Shown here piece after piece: positions 1 through 5,030 of a DNA stretch of 6,182 nucleotides. Origin of the DNA: Phycisphaerae bacterium (GTDB taxonomy: Bacteria; Planctomycetota; Phycisphaerae; Sedimentisphaerales; SM23-30). Both the position numbers and the translations under genes were made by a program. The stretch is from NCBI GenBank assembly GCA_021736565.1, contig JAIPFO010000239.1, forward strand, positions 1-6,182, given 5' to 3'. The notes beneath the pieces are model-generated. The model was not told where the DNA came from and did not search any database. It worked only from the letters and a program-made list of their open reading frames with translations. How positions within the stretch are numbered: the stretch's first letter is position 1; each line of letters starts with the position of its first letter.

Positions 1-1631
1 ACCTCAACGGTCCCTTCGGCAATCCCTTTTTTACCAACCGTCATACGCACCGGGATACCGATCAGGTCAGCATCTTTGAATTTTTCGCCACCGCGAACTT
101 TCCGGTCATCGATCAATACGTCAACATGCTTCTCTTTAAGCTGCTGATAAATATTTTCGGCCACCTCAGCGACCTCGGGGTCATTCTGATTGGCCACGGT
201 GATCAAAACCTCAAACGGGGCAATACTGACCGGCCAGATAATGCCATCCTTGTCATAATCGCACTCGATAGCCGAGGCCATAATCCGGTTAATTCCGATG
301 CCATAACAGCCCATCAGTGGGATTTGCGCCTTGCCGTTTTCGTCCAGGAAAGTCGTGCCGAGTTTGGTGGTATATTTAGCGCCAAGTTTAAAGACCTGGC
401 CCACTTCGATCCCACGTTTAAAGAGCAGTTTTTTGCCTTCCCAGGTATCCCCCTCAACGGCGTTGCGAATATCCGTGACAATAACATGCTCACCGTCCAG
501 CGGGAAGTCACGGCCAGGCACAACGTTTTTAATATGCGTGTCGGTCTTGTTCGCCCCGGTGATCCCTGCCGCCATCGCTGCAACCGCATGGTCAATAACA
601 AGCGTCAAACCCGAGAGCCCCACCGGGCCGGCAAAGCCGACTTTTGCCCCCGTCACCTCGACAATCGTTTTTTCGTCTGCCAGCTCTACATGCTCCCCAT
701 CAAACGTCTGGGTAAGTTTCTCCGGATTCAATTCGTGATCGCCCCGAACCAAAGCCAGAATCGTCTTATCGCCAACCTTATAGATCAACGTCTTGATCAA
801 CTGCTCCGGCCGGGCTTTCAGAAATTCGCACACCGCATCGATCGTGCCGACATTGGGAGTACTCACCTCTTCAACCAAAGGAATATCGCCCCCCCCCACC
901 TGTTTTTCGACCGCATCAACCGGCGCTTTTTCAATATTGGCGGCAAACTGACGGTCTTCCGTATAGACGATCACATCTTCCCCTGTTTCGCATGGCACCG
1001 TAAACTGATGAGAGCCAGAACCGCCCATTTCACCCGATTCCGCCAGAACGATCACATATTCTATCCCACACCGTTCGAAAATGCGACAGTAAGCGTCATA
1101 CATGGCCCGATAGGATGTTTCCAGGCTTTCCGGGGTCGCGTCAAAGCTGTAGGCATCTTTCATGGTGAACTCACGCGAACGGAGTACCCCAAAACGGGGT
1201 CTAAATTCATCGCGGTATTTCTGGTTGATCTGATAGATATTGATGGGCAGTTGCTTATAAGATTTGATCTCGGAACCGCCCAGGAAAGTCGCCACTTCTT
1301 CGCTGGTCGGCTGCAAAACGTTCCATCGACCATGCCGATCCTGAAACTTACCGAGCGTTTCGCCATAATCGACATCCCGCCCGGTCTTCTCCCACAGCTC
1401 CATCGGCTGAACGAAGGGCATGCTCACCTCCTGGGCCCCGGCGTTATCCATTTCCTGGCGGACAATGGCTGTAATTTTCCGCACAGTCCGCTGCCCTAAA
1501 TGCAAATACGCATAGGTTCCACTGGCAATCTTCCGAATAAGACCCGCCCGGATCATCAGCTTATGGCTTGGGATTTCCGCCTCAGCAGGCGATTCTTTAA
1601 CGGTAGGTATCAGTAACTGACTCCATCTCAT
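1..1631 (-). CDS. proS: Prolyl-tRNA synthetase, bacterial type with INS editing domain (C-terminus cut by window edge)
   Basis: Cytosolic class II aminoacyl-tRNA synthetase that charges tRNA-Pro with proline. The visible 543 codons read without frameshift from ATG at 1631-1629; the usual length is about 570, so roughly the last 30 residues lie outside the window. The start MRWSQLLIPTVKESP matches the family's N-terminus, and a GAGG ribosome-binding site lies ten bases upstream. Seen in order: TSEE at residues 109-112 in the prolyl-adenylate pocket; motif 2 region RDEFRPRFGVLRSREF from residue 140; a 180-residue insertion (about 224-407) corresponding to the INS domain that hydrolyses Ala-tRNA-Pro, with K280 of QLIKT at the place of the E. 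coli editing lysine 279; motif 3 GCYGIGINRIMAS at 441-453; then the start of the anticodon-binding domain, with DDRKVRGGEKFKDADLIGIP at about 508-527. It has its own promoter and is separated from upstream genes by a terminator. Identity is essentially certain. Confidence 0.98.
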   Translation of the reverse strand, partial: MRWSQLLIPTVKESPAEAEIPSHKLMIRAGLIRKIASGTYAYLHLGQRTVRKITAIVRQEMDNAGAQEVSMPFVQPMELWEKTGRDVDYGETLGKFQDRHGRWNVLQPTSEEVATFLGGSEIKSYKQLPINIYQINQKYRDEFRPRFGVLRSREFTMKDAYSFDATPESLETSYRAMYDAYCRIFERCGIEYVIVLAESGEMGGSGSHQFTVPCETGEDVIVYTEDRQFAANIEKAPVDAVEKQVGGGDIPLVEEVSTPNVGTIDAVCEFLKARPEQLIKTLIYKVGDKTILALVRGDHELNPEKLTQTFDGEHVELADEKTIVEVTGAKVGFAGPVGLSGLTLVIDHAVAAMAAGITGANKTDTHIKNVVPGRDFPLDGEHVIVTDIRNAVEGDTWEGKKLLFKRGIEVGQVFKLGAKYTTKLGTTFLDENGKAQIPLMGCYGIGINRIMASAIECDYDKDGIIWPVSIAPFEVLITVANQNDPEVAEVAENIYQQLKEKHVDVLIDDRKVRGGEKFKDADLIGIPVRMTVGKKGIAEGTVE

Positions 1632-1703
1632 AGATCTGTATCCTCACAGGGTTAAGTAAATGTCTATTTTTCAAGTAAAAATGGCAATTAGACGCCAAAA
1701 TCC

Positions 1704-1720
1704 ATCCGCCAAAGGCAGAC
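1704..1720 (-). other. Small hairpin in the proS leader
   Basis: In the minus-strand transcript GUCUGCC and GGCGGAU flank a UUU loop and pair over seven positions, two of them G-U wobbles. It lies about 75 bases upstream of the proS start codon, well away from the ribosome-binding site. There is no U-tract after it, so it is not a terminator, and no T-box features (specifier loop, UGG-type antiterminator bulge) are seen in this leader of about 110 bases. Its role is unknown. Confidence 0.35.
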
Positions 1721-1746
1721 TGACGATAATTCAGGAATAAAGGGCC

Positions 1747-1774
1747 ATTATAATCTTTTTTTCCTAATAGCCAA
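1747..1774 (-). promoter_or_regulatory. Sigma-70-type promoter of proS
   Basis: On the minus strand a perfect -10 box TATAAT (1752-1747) follows a -35-like TTGGCT (1774-1769) with a 16-base spacer. Transcription would start near 1740, giving a leader of about 110 bases before the proS ATG. It lies just downstream of the terminator at 1893-1933, which fits an independent transcription unit for proS. Confidence 0.6.
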
Positions 1775-2055
1775 GAGGATAGTTATGACCCCCACATCAA
1801 AAGTCCCTCCGGCAAAGGCGAACCAGCTTTAAAGACACAGAAAACGAGGTTCAAATCTTTTACCACGCTGAGGAGCGGTATGGCCCCGGTCTAAAAAAAA
1901 GAGCCCCATCATCTTCAACGATAAACGAGACTCTAAAATAATGGTGACGCGGGCCCCCAAGTCCATCGAAGCCCCCGGAGACCAAAGGCCGAGTTTCAGC
2001 ATTAAAAAATTTTCTTAATGCGGGTAATCACTTCTATCGGGTTCAAAAAATCACA
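1775..2055. other. Intergenic region between the dockerin remnant and the proS promoter
   Basis: No credible gene is seen on either strand; the longest minus-strand possibility, near 1909, is 27 codons without a convincing ribosome-binding site. Besides the terminator it holds an AT-rich inverted repeat, GCATTAA at 1999-2005 and TTAATGC at 2015-2021 around a 9-base centre, just past the stop codon of the dockerin remnant. It also holds a C-rich patch at about 1950-1978 that I cannot assign. I looked for tRNA, tmRNA, SRP RNA and RNase P signatures and found none. Confidence 0.5.
1893..1933 (-). terminator. Rho-independent terminator downstream of the dockerin/pilin region
   Basis: In the minus-strand transcript GAGUCUC (1933-1927) pairs with GGGGCUC (1907-1901), seven base pairs with two G-U wobbles, directly followed by eight U (1900-1893). 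The 19-base loop can form a small inner AUC/GAU helix. It lies about 120 bases after the stop of the dockerin remnant and before the proS promoter, the expected place for a boundary between transcription units. The wobbles and long loop make it moderate rather than strong. Confidence 0.6.
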
Positions 2056-2523
2056 TCAAGGGATGGTGCCTTCCAGCCAGTGAAGGGCAAAGATGGAAAA
2101 ATCAACCAGGTCGACTTTTCCGTTAAAATTCAGATCGCCAGGGATGGGATCATCCTGATAACCCGGCTCATTGGTCGTCAGCTCAAAGGCCAAATCCCAG
2201 GTTTTACCGTCCAATTCTACCGGCTTACCGTCCATCCATTGGGCACCAGGCGTATAGGGGATAAACTGTCCGGTCACACCCGGCCACTTCGTTCCGTCCG
2301 GGTTCGTCAGCGGGGTCATCCGAATCGCATCATCCTGAAAGTGATCCGGACGGGTCTTCCAGCCCCAGGGATGGGTAATGTCCTGACCAGGGCTATAGTA
2401 AGCGGCGATACTCAGCCAGTAGATATTACTGCCGCCGGTTGTTCCGCCGGCCCCTTCGGGCTTCTGCCAGAACCACTGGTCCTGAGGGAGGAACTGGGCA
2501 AACTGGAAGCAAGCCTCAACGCC
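2056..2523 (-). pseudogene. C-terminal remnant of a secreted dockerin-type protein (5' truncated)
   Basis: 155 residues are open upstream of TGA at 2058-2056, bounded on the N-terminal side by TGA at 2526-2524 with a further TAA shortly before, and no start with a ribosome-binding site; the only in-frame ATG is at 2319, which would give 87 residues. Residues 1-125 contain QWFWQ, NIYWLSIAAYY, HPWGWKTRPDHFQDDA and WDLAFELTTN. I recognise this as a pattern repeated in large planctomycete extracellular proteins, often next to dockerin ends (recalled, not searched). The last 27 residues begin GDLNFNGKVDLVDF, an EF-hand-like dockerin calcium loop with D, N, N and D at ligand positions, then FALHWLEG and a short tail. 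Complete relatives are much larger and begin with a signal peptide, both missing here. The fragment begins 26 bases after the stop of the neighbouring pilin-like gene. An expressed 87-residue product cannot be excluded. Confidence 0.65.
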
Positions 2524-2861
2524 TCAAAAAACTTAGGATGCCGTCATGACTAAAACGCCTGTTTACTCTTGGTTAGTCGAGAATAGTAATAGCTTTCTTC
2601 AGGCTTTACAACCTGGACATGACCATCCATCATGGAAGCGACTGAATAGCCGCCTGTCAGCTCATGCTTGGTCATTCCATTACTAATAGCACCGCGACTG
2701 ACACCATGAAAGTCCGCAAAAGAGTCGGTAAAGGGCGGTGGTGTATTTAAATCATGATTCCAATCCCAAATGGTGCATAAAGCATTGTCGTTCAGAGTAT
2801 AGCCGTTAATGCCAGAAATCGTCCATAAGTTCTCTTCAGCAAAGAAAAAGGTATTGGAAGG

Positions 2862-2864
2862 TCA
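2862..2864 (-). other. In-frame TGA (codon 145) inside the pilin-like gene
   Basis: The codons read ATT GAG TGA CCT TCC on the minus strand. Sense sequence continues in the same frame on both sides without indel. The other genes here use TGG for tryptophan, and the dockerin remnant ends at a TGA in the expected place for its family, so a general TGA reassignment is not supported by this window. No obvious selenocysteine insertion hairpin was recognised directly downstream, but I could not fold it. Confidence 0.9.
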
Positions 2865-3237
2865 CTCAATTTTTGTCGCATTTTTCATATATCTATTGCT
2901 AGAAGGATCCCAGCCAATGAGAATATTCATGCTGTAAGTAAAGGATGGTGCCGTCTTAAAGCCTTTCATCTTGGCAACGCTTTCAAACACCGGGCAAACG
3001 TTAATTCCCTGTACACCCAAATACTCCCAAAGCGGGCCGTCAAGTGGTGCAGTACTATAGGGACCACCGCCGTTTTTGCGAAGGGAGTTCCAGGCACTGG
3101 GGAACTGGTTATCTTGTTCGGCCAGGTACATGTGTGCGACCGTGCCGTATGTCTTCAAGTTCGTTTTGCAGATCAACTCCCGGGCCTGATCTTTGGCCTT
3201 CCCCAAAGCTGGCATTAAAATAGCGACCAATAGTGCA

Positions 3238-3287
3238 ATAATCGAAATAACAACCAATAACTCGATCAAGGTAAACGCTTTTTGATT
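3238..3287 (-). repeat. 50-bp exact repeat, copy 1 (encodes the prepilin signal)
   Basis: This stretch is identical, base for base, to 4270-4319 in the second pilin-like gene. It covers codons for the leader end and hydrophobic helix (from NQKAFTLIE onward). Identity includes synonymous positions, and it ends at both sides in mismatches. The rest of the two genes is strongly diverged. Confidence 0.95.
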
Positions 3288-3378
3288 TTTCTTCATGCTA
3301 AATTTTTCCTAATAAAATGATGTTTAAGTCAAAAGTCAACATCAGCGCCACCACCTACTAAATGAGCCATTTCACAGC

Positions 3379-3407
3379 ACAAATCGATACATTCAACGCC
3401 AAAGAAA
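3379..3407 (-). promoter_or_regulatory. Conserved leader motif, copy 1 (interrupted pilin-like gene)
   Basis: Within the predicted 5' leader, reading GCGTTGAATGT then ATCGAT then TTGT on the minus strand, preceded by TTTCTTTG. The core (3379-3399) matches 4515-4535 in the paralogue's leader at 19 of 21 positions. The motif begins 46 bases below the -10 box here and 47 there. The two differences are the symmetric outer bases of a TCGA-centred palindrome (ATCGAT here, TTCGAA there). It could be a protein site, an RNA element, or simply residual duplication. Confidence 0.55.
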
Positions 3408-3444
3408 GACTACGAGCTGTGTAGAAACAACTCTATTAATAAAA

Positions 3445-3473
3445 TTTTTACAAAAATCTGGATTCGATGTCAA
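3445..3473 (-). promoter_or_regulatory. Promoter of the interrupted pilin-like gene
   Basis: On the minus strand a perfect -35 box TTGACA (3473-3468), a 17-base spacer, and TAAAAA (3450-3445, four of six consensus positions) followed by AT-rich sequence. The predicted start near 3438 leaves a leader of about 140 bases. The same arrangement is found upstream of the paralogue. Confidence 0.6.
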
Positions 3474-3502
3474 GTTTTTTTAACGGCCATAAGTCACTGC
3501 AA

Positions 3503-3522
3503 AAATGCACTTAAATACACTT
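3503..3522. repeat. Tandem 10-bp repeat upstream of the pilin-like promoter
   Basis: AAATGCACTT is followed immediately by AAATACACTT, two 10-base units differing at one position. They lie 30 to 49 bases upstream of the -35 box, a helical-turn spacing in a position typical of an activator site. With only two short units in AT-rich DNA it may be chance. Confidence 0.35.
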
Positions 3523-3557
3523 AACCGGATACGAACCGAGCAAATGCCCCTGCCCCC

Positions 3558-4325
3558 CTACTGAAGTTTAATGTCTGTTCTTACTTTGAAATTTTTATGC
3601 CATTTGAGGGTCCAAAGTTTTTCCAGGTCAACGAGTTCTGCATGGCCATCGTAGAAGGAGACGGAGATCTTCATTTGATGGCGGTCGATGCAGACGCGTC
3701 CCATGTTCTGGTTGATTCCACCCTGCATATATCCCGTTTGAAAGTATTTTGGATTATTGATGTATGGCGTCTGGAAATCATCAATATCACGCGGCCAGGC
3801 ATCTACCCAGACACTATCGGCGAACACCGGGACTTCTGAGCCGCCGGTGATACTGGATTCTGAGGTAAAATTAATGTTAGATAAGTTTTTTGCCCAGGGA
3901 TCATCGGGGCCGTAGAGCCAGCCATTGATGGCATAACTGCCGTGTGCCTGGCCGGATGGTCCGTTCCAACCCCAGGGTTTTCTGTAATCGCCTTGATATC
4001 CACCGGGGCCCGGTATTTTATCTTCCCCGGCATTGGGACAAAAACGGTTCTCTTGAACATTATCAATCGTACCCGAAATGGAGTTCATCCAGAGATTGGT
4101 GCCGGTTCCAGTCTTGGCATCATAATAGGGCAAGAATTTGCCCTCATTCTCGGCAAGATACAAATGGTAGGCCTGGCAAAGGGTGCGGTTGTTCGTGCTG
4201 CACGTCATGGCCCGTGCCTGCTGCTTGGCCTTGCCCAACGCCGGCATAAGAATGGCCACTAACAAGGCGATAATCGAAATAACAACCAATAACTCGATCA
4301 AGGTAAACGCTTTTTGATTCTTCAT
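3558..4325 (-). CDS. Pilin-like protein with prepilin N-terminus and H-X9-DG C-terminus
   Basis: 255 residues from ATG at 4325-4323, with a GAGG ribosome-binding site four bases upstream, to TAG at 3560-3558. Residues 1-6 (MKNQKA) are a short basic leader; cleavage by prepilin peptidase is expected between A6 and F7, giving FTLIE with the conserved Glu at +5, and residues 7-29 form the membrane-anchoring helix. The mature part has four cysteines (42, 50, 96, 212), many Trp, Gly and Pro, and the signature H216-X9-D226-G227 near the C-terminus, as in the planctomycete pilin-like families with an H-X9-DG processing-associated domain. Such proteins are thought to be inserted in the inner membrane and built into a type II secretion or type IV pilus-like filament; a specific role is not known. 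It is a tandem paralogue of the interrupted gene downstream, with its own promoter, and 261 bases separate them. Confidence 0.93.
   Translation of the reverse strand: MKNQKAFTLIELLVVISIIALLVAILMPALGKAKQQARAMTCSTNNRTLCQAYHLYLAENEGKFLPYYDAKTGTGTNLWMNSISGTIDNVQENRFCPNAGEDKIPGPGGYQGDYRKPWGWNGPSGQAHGSYAINGWLYGPDDPWAKNLSNINFTSESSITGGSEVPVFADSVWVDAWPRDIDDFQTPYINNPKYFQTGYMQGGINQNMGRVCIDRHQMKISVSFYDGHAELVDLEKLWTLKWHKNFKVRTDIKLQ
4270..4319 (-). repeat. 50-bp exact repeat, copy 2 (encodes the prepilin signal)
   Basis: Identical to 3238-3287 in the interrupted paralogue, 1,032 bases away in direct orientation. It lies inside the intact pilin-like gene. Recombination between the copies would delete one gene and leave a hybrid. 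Confidence 0.95.
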
Positions 4326-4514
4326 GATGCCTCTTTCACTTTAAAAGAACAGAAAAACGGAATCCCCATTGACTTTTCCACTAAGAAAACATATAAGTCT
4401 TTGAATATAAATAGGTTATGTTACACGCGGACAGAAAATATGCATTCAGAGGAGAAATTTTTTAACGGCGAAGATTGCGTCTAACAAAACAGAACAAAAC
4501 AGGCCAATGAAGAT

Positions 4515-4544
4515 ACAATTCGAAACATTCAACGCTCATAGAAA
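4515..4544 (-). promoter_or_regulatory. Conserved leader motif, copy 2 (intact pilin-like gene)
   Basis: On the minus strand TTTCTATGA then GCGTTGAATGT, TTCGAA and TTGT. It matches the motif at 3379-3407 with one single-base gap and starts at practically the same distance below the -10 box. Downstream of it the two leaders differ in length (about 190 against 83 bases to the start codon) and in sequence, so the motif stands out from its surroundings. Confidence 0.55.
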
Positions 4545-4581
4545 AATCACAGCGTCCTCAGAGATTTAAATTCTACGGTTA

Positions 4582-4610
4582 ATACTACCTGAACCGGTCA
4601 TGCTTGTCAA
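4582..4610 (-). promoter_or_regulatory. Promoter of the intact pilin-like gene
   Basis: On the minus strand a perfect -35 box TTGACA (4610-4605), a 17-base spacer and TAGTAT (4587-4582, four of six consensus positions). The predicted start near 4575 gives a long leader of about 250 bases containing the conserved motif. Confidence 0.6.
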
Positions 4611-4619
4611 GATTTGACA
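4605..4619. promoter_or_regulatory. 15-bp palindrome overlapping the -35 box
   Basis: TGTCAA and TTGACA, perfect inverted six-base arms around GAT, cover the -35 hexamer of the pilin-like promoter. The arrangement is what a dimeric regulator site would look like, and it also creates a second TTGACA facing the TPR gene, though no matching -10 box follows that one. Regulatory function is inference. Confidence 0.4.
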
Positions 4620-4936
4620 TTTCACAATCTCACAGAAGACGCGATGGGCACAAGTGCCTCTCACATTAAAAGTCTTTATTCATCTTAAAAAAAACAGCCC
4701 TTAAGATTGGAAAAATGGGCATCGAAAATACTCAGCACGCTCGCGTCATGGTTAGTTTTTGGGTCCAAATAATTTATATTCATATATTAATATGTAATAT
4801 TTTAAGTGTAAAATGCGGTTTTTTGGCAGTGAATAATAAAAGTTTTTTCTCCTGGCTCAGTTGCGTCGCCCAGAAGTCGATACATAAACCGTAAAAACAG
4901 CGCAAACACAATACAGAATTGACGCCCCGGTCAAAA
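4620..4936. other. Divergent intergenic region, no confident gene
   Basis: Between the pilin-like promoter and the hairpin upstream of the TPR gene. It contains the inverted repeat ATCTTAA/TTAAGAT (4682-4688 and 4701-4707, 12-base centre, holding a run of A) and a very AT-rich stretch at about 4770-4805 with the imperfect palindrome CATAT-atta-ATATG. It also contains TTGAC/GTCAA arms around a 6-base centre (4919-4934). A TPR promoter should lie here or just beyond, but no -35/-10 pair with good spacing could be picked. Confidence 0.4.
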
Positions 4937-4978
4937 GTATTTTTCATCTTAAACATAGTCCTTTAAGGTGAAAAATAC
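4937..4978. other. Strong 17-bp inverted repeat upstream of the TPR gene
   Basis: Arms at 4937-4953 and 4962-4978 are complementary at 17 positions, 16 Watson-Crick and one G-U/T-G, around an 8-base loop CATAGTCC. It ends 52 bases before the TPR start codon. No U-run follows on the plus strand; on the minus strand only TTTT follows, and no annotated gene ends there, so a terminator role is not supported by context. It may be an operator, a leader hairpin of the TPR mRNA, or the end of an unannotated small RNA. Confidence 0.7.
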
Positions 4979-4996
4979 AGGCTCAATACGAATTAA

Positions 4997-5011
4997 GGCG
5001 TTACTGACGCC
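4997..5011 (+). other. Small hairpin just before the TPR ribosome-binding site
   Basis: GGCGT and ACGCC pair perfectly around the 5-base loop TACTG. It ends six bases before the GGAAAG ribosome-binding site at 5018-5023, so it leaves that site free. It is a five-pair helix and may be incidental. Confidence 0.35.
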
Positions 5012-5030
5012 ACAATTGGAAAGAATTTTA

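Larger units (their letters stand above)
2550..3296 (-). pseudogene. Pilin-like protein with prepilin N-terminus, interrupted by an in-frame TGA
   Basis: From ATG at 3296-3294 the frame runs 144 codons to TGA at 2864-2862, then continues in the same frame for 103 sense codons to TAG at 2552-2550, 249 codons in all, close to the 255-residue paralogue upstream. Residues 1-7 are a short basic leader ending in Ala before FTLIE, the prepilin peptidase site; residues 8-30 form the hydrophobic helix with the conserved Glu at +5. The mature part has C43 and C101. After the TGA, PSNTFFFAEENLW and the final SVASMMDGHVQVV align with VPVFADSVW and SVSFYDGHAELV of the paralogue, so the downstream half is genuine gene sequence. 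The H-X9-DG signature is altered to H211-X12-D224-G. A weak AGGA ribosome-binding site precedes the start. Translation would normally give a 144-residue truncated product. A nonsense mutation (from CGA or TGG) is most likely; recoding or sequencing error are alternatives. Confidence 0.85.

Noticed and set aside
126..1499. 457-codon plus-strand open frame
   Set aside because: It lies wholly antisense to proS, which reads cleanly with all class II motifs. The translation has no recognisable domain and is a shadow of the real gene.
1838..1865. tRNA-like GAGGTTCAAATC motif
   Set aside because: The flanks cannot form a T-stem or acceptor stem of proper length and no anticodon arm is present.
1941..1984. 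Possible tmRNA or SRP RNA end (GC-rich, ends GGAGACCA)
   Set aside because: No tmRNA tag frame, no TTCRANNC loop with matching stem, and no SRP GGAA tetraloop region found.
2080..2553. 157-codon plus-strand open frame
   Set aside because: Antisense to the dockerin remnant, whose frame encodes a recognisable calcium-loop motif. No ribosome-binding site or family resemblance.
2524..2563. Frame reading SHDGILSFLRR just before the dockerin fragment, considered as its frameshifted continuation
   Set aside because: It soon meets a stop in both directions and the spacing to the YWLS segment does not fit what I recall of such proteins, so it is not convincing evidence of a simple frameshift.
2056..2864. 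TGA reassigned to tryptophan as explanation for the interrupted gene
   Set aside because: All clear tryptophans in the window are TGG, proS has no in-frame TGA over 543 codons, and the dockerin frame ends at TGA in the expected place.
3297..3444. c-di-GMP (GEMM-type) riboswitch in the pilin-like leaders
   Set aside because: Considered because GEMM elements can precede pilin genes, but the conserved CACGCACAGGGCAAAC-type core is absent in both leaders.
4671..4720. Minus-strand GCCC/GGGC hairpin followed by eight T as a terminator
   Set aside because: Only four pairs with a 16-base loop, and no gene lies upstream on that strand within the window.
4748..4894. 48-residue plus-strand ORF with a hydrophobic stretch, between the pilin-like promoter and the 17-bp hairpin
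   Set aside because: No ribosome-binding site, and the hydrophobicity follows from the very AT-rich DNA. Transcript data could reopen this.
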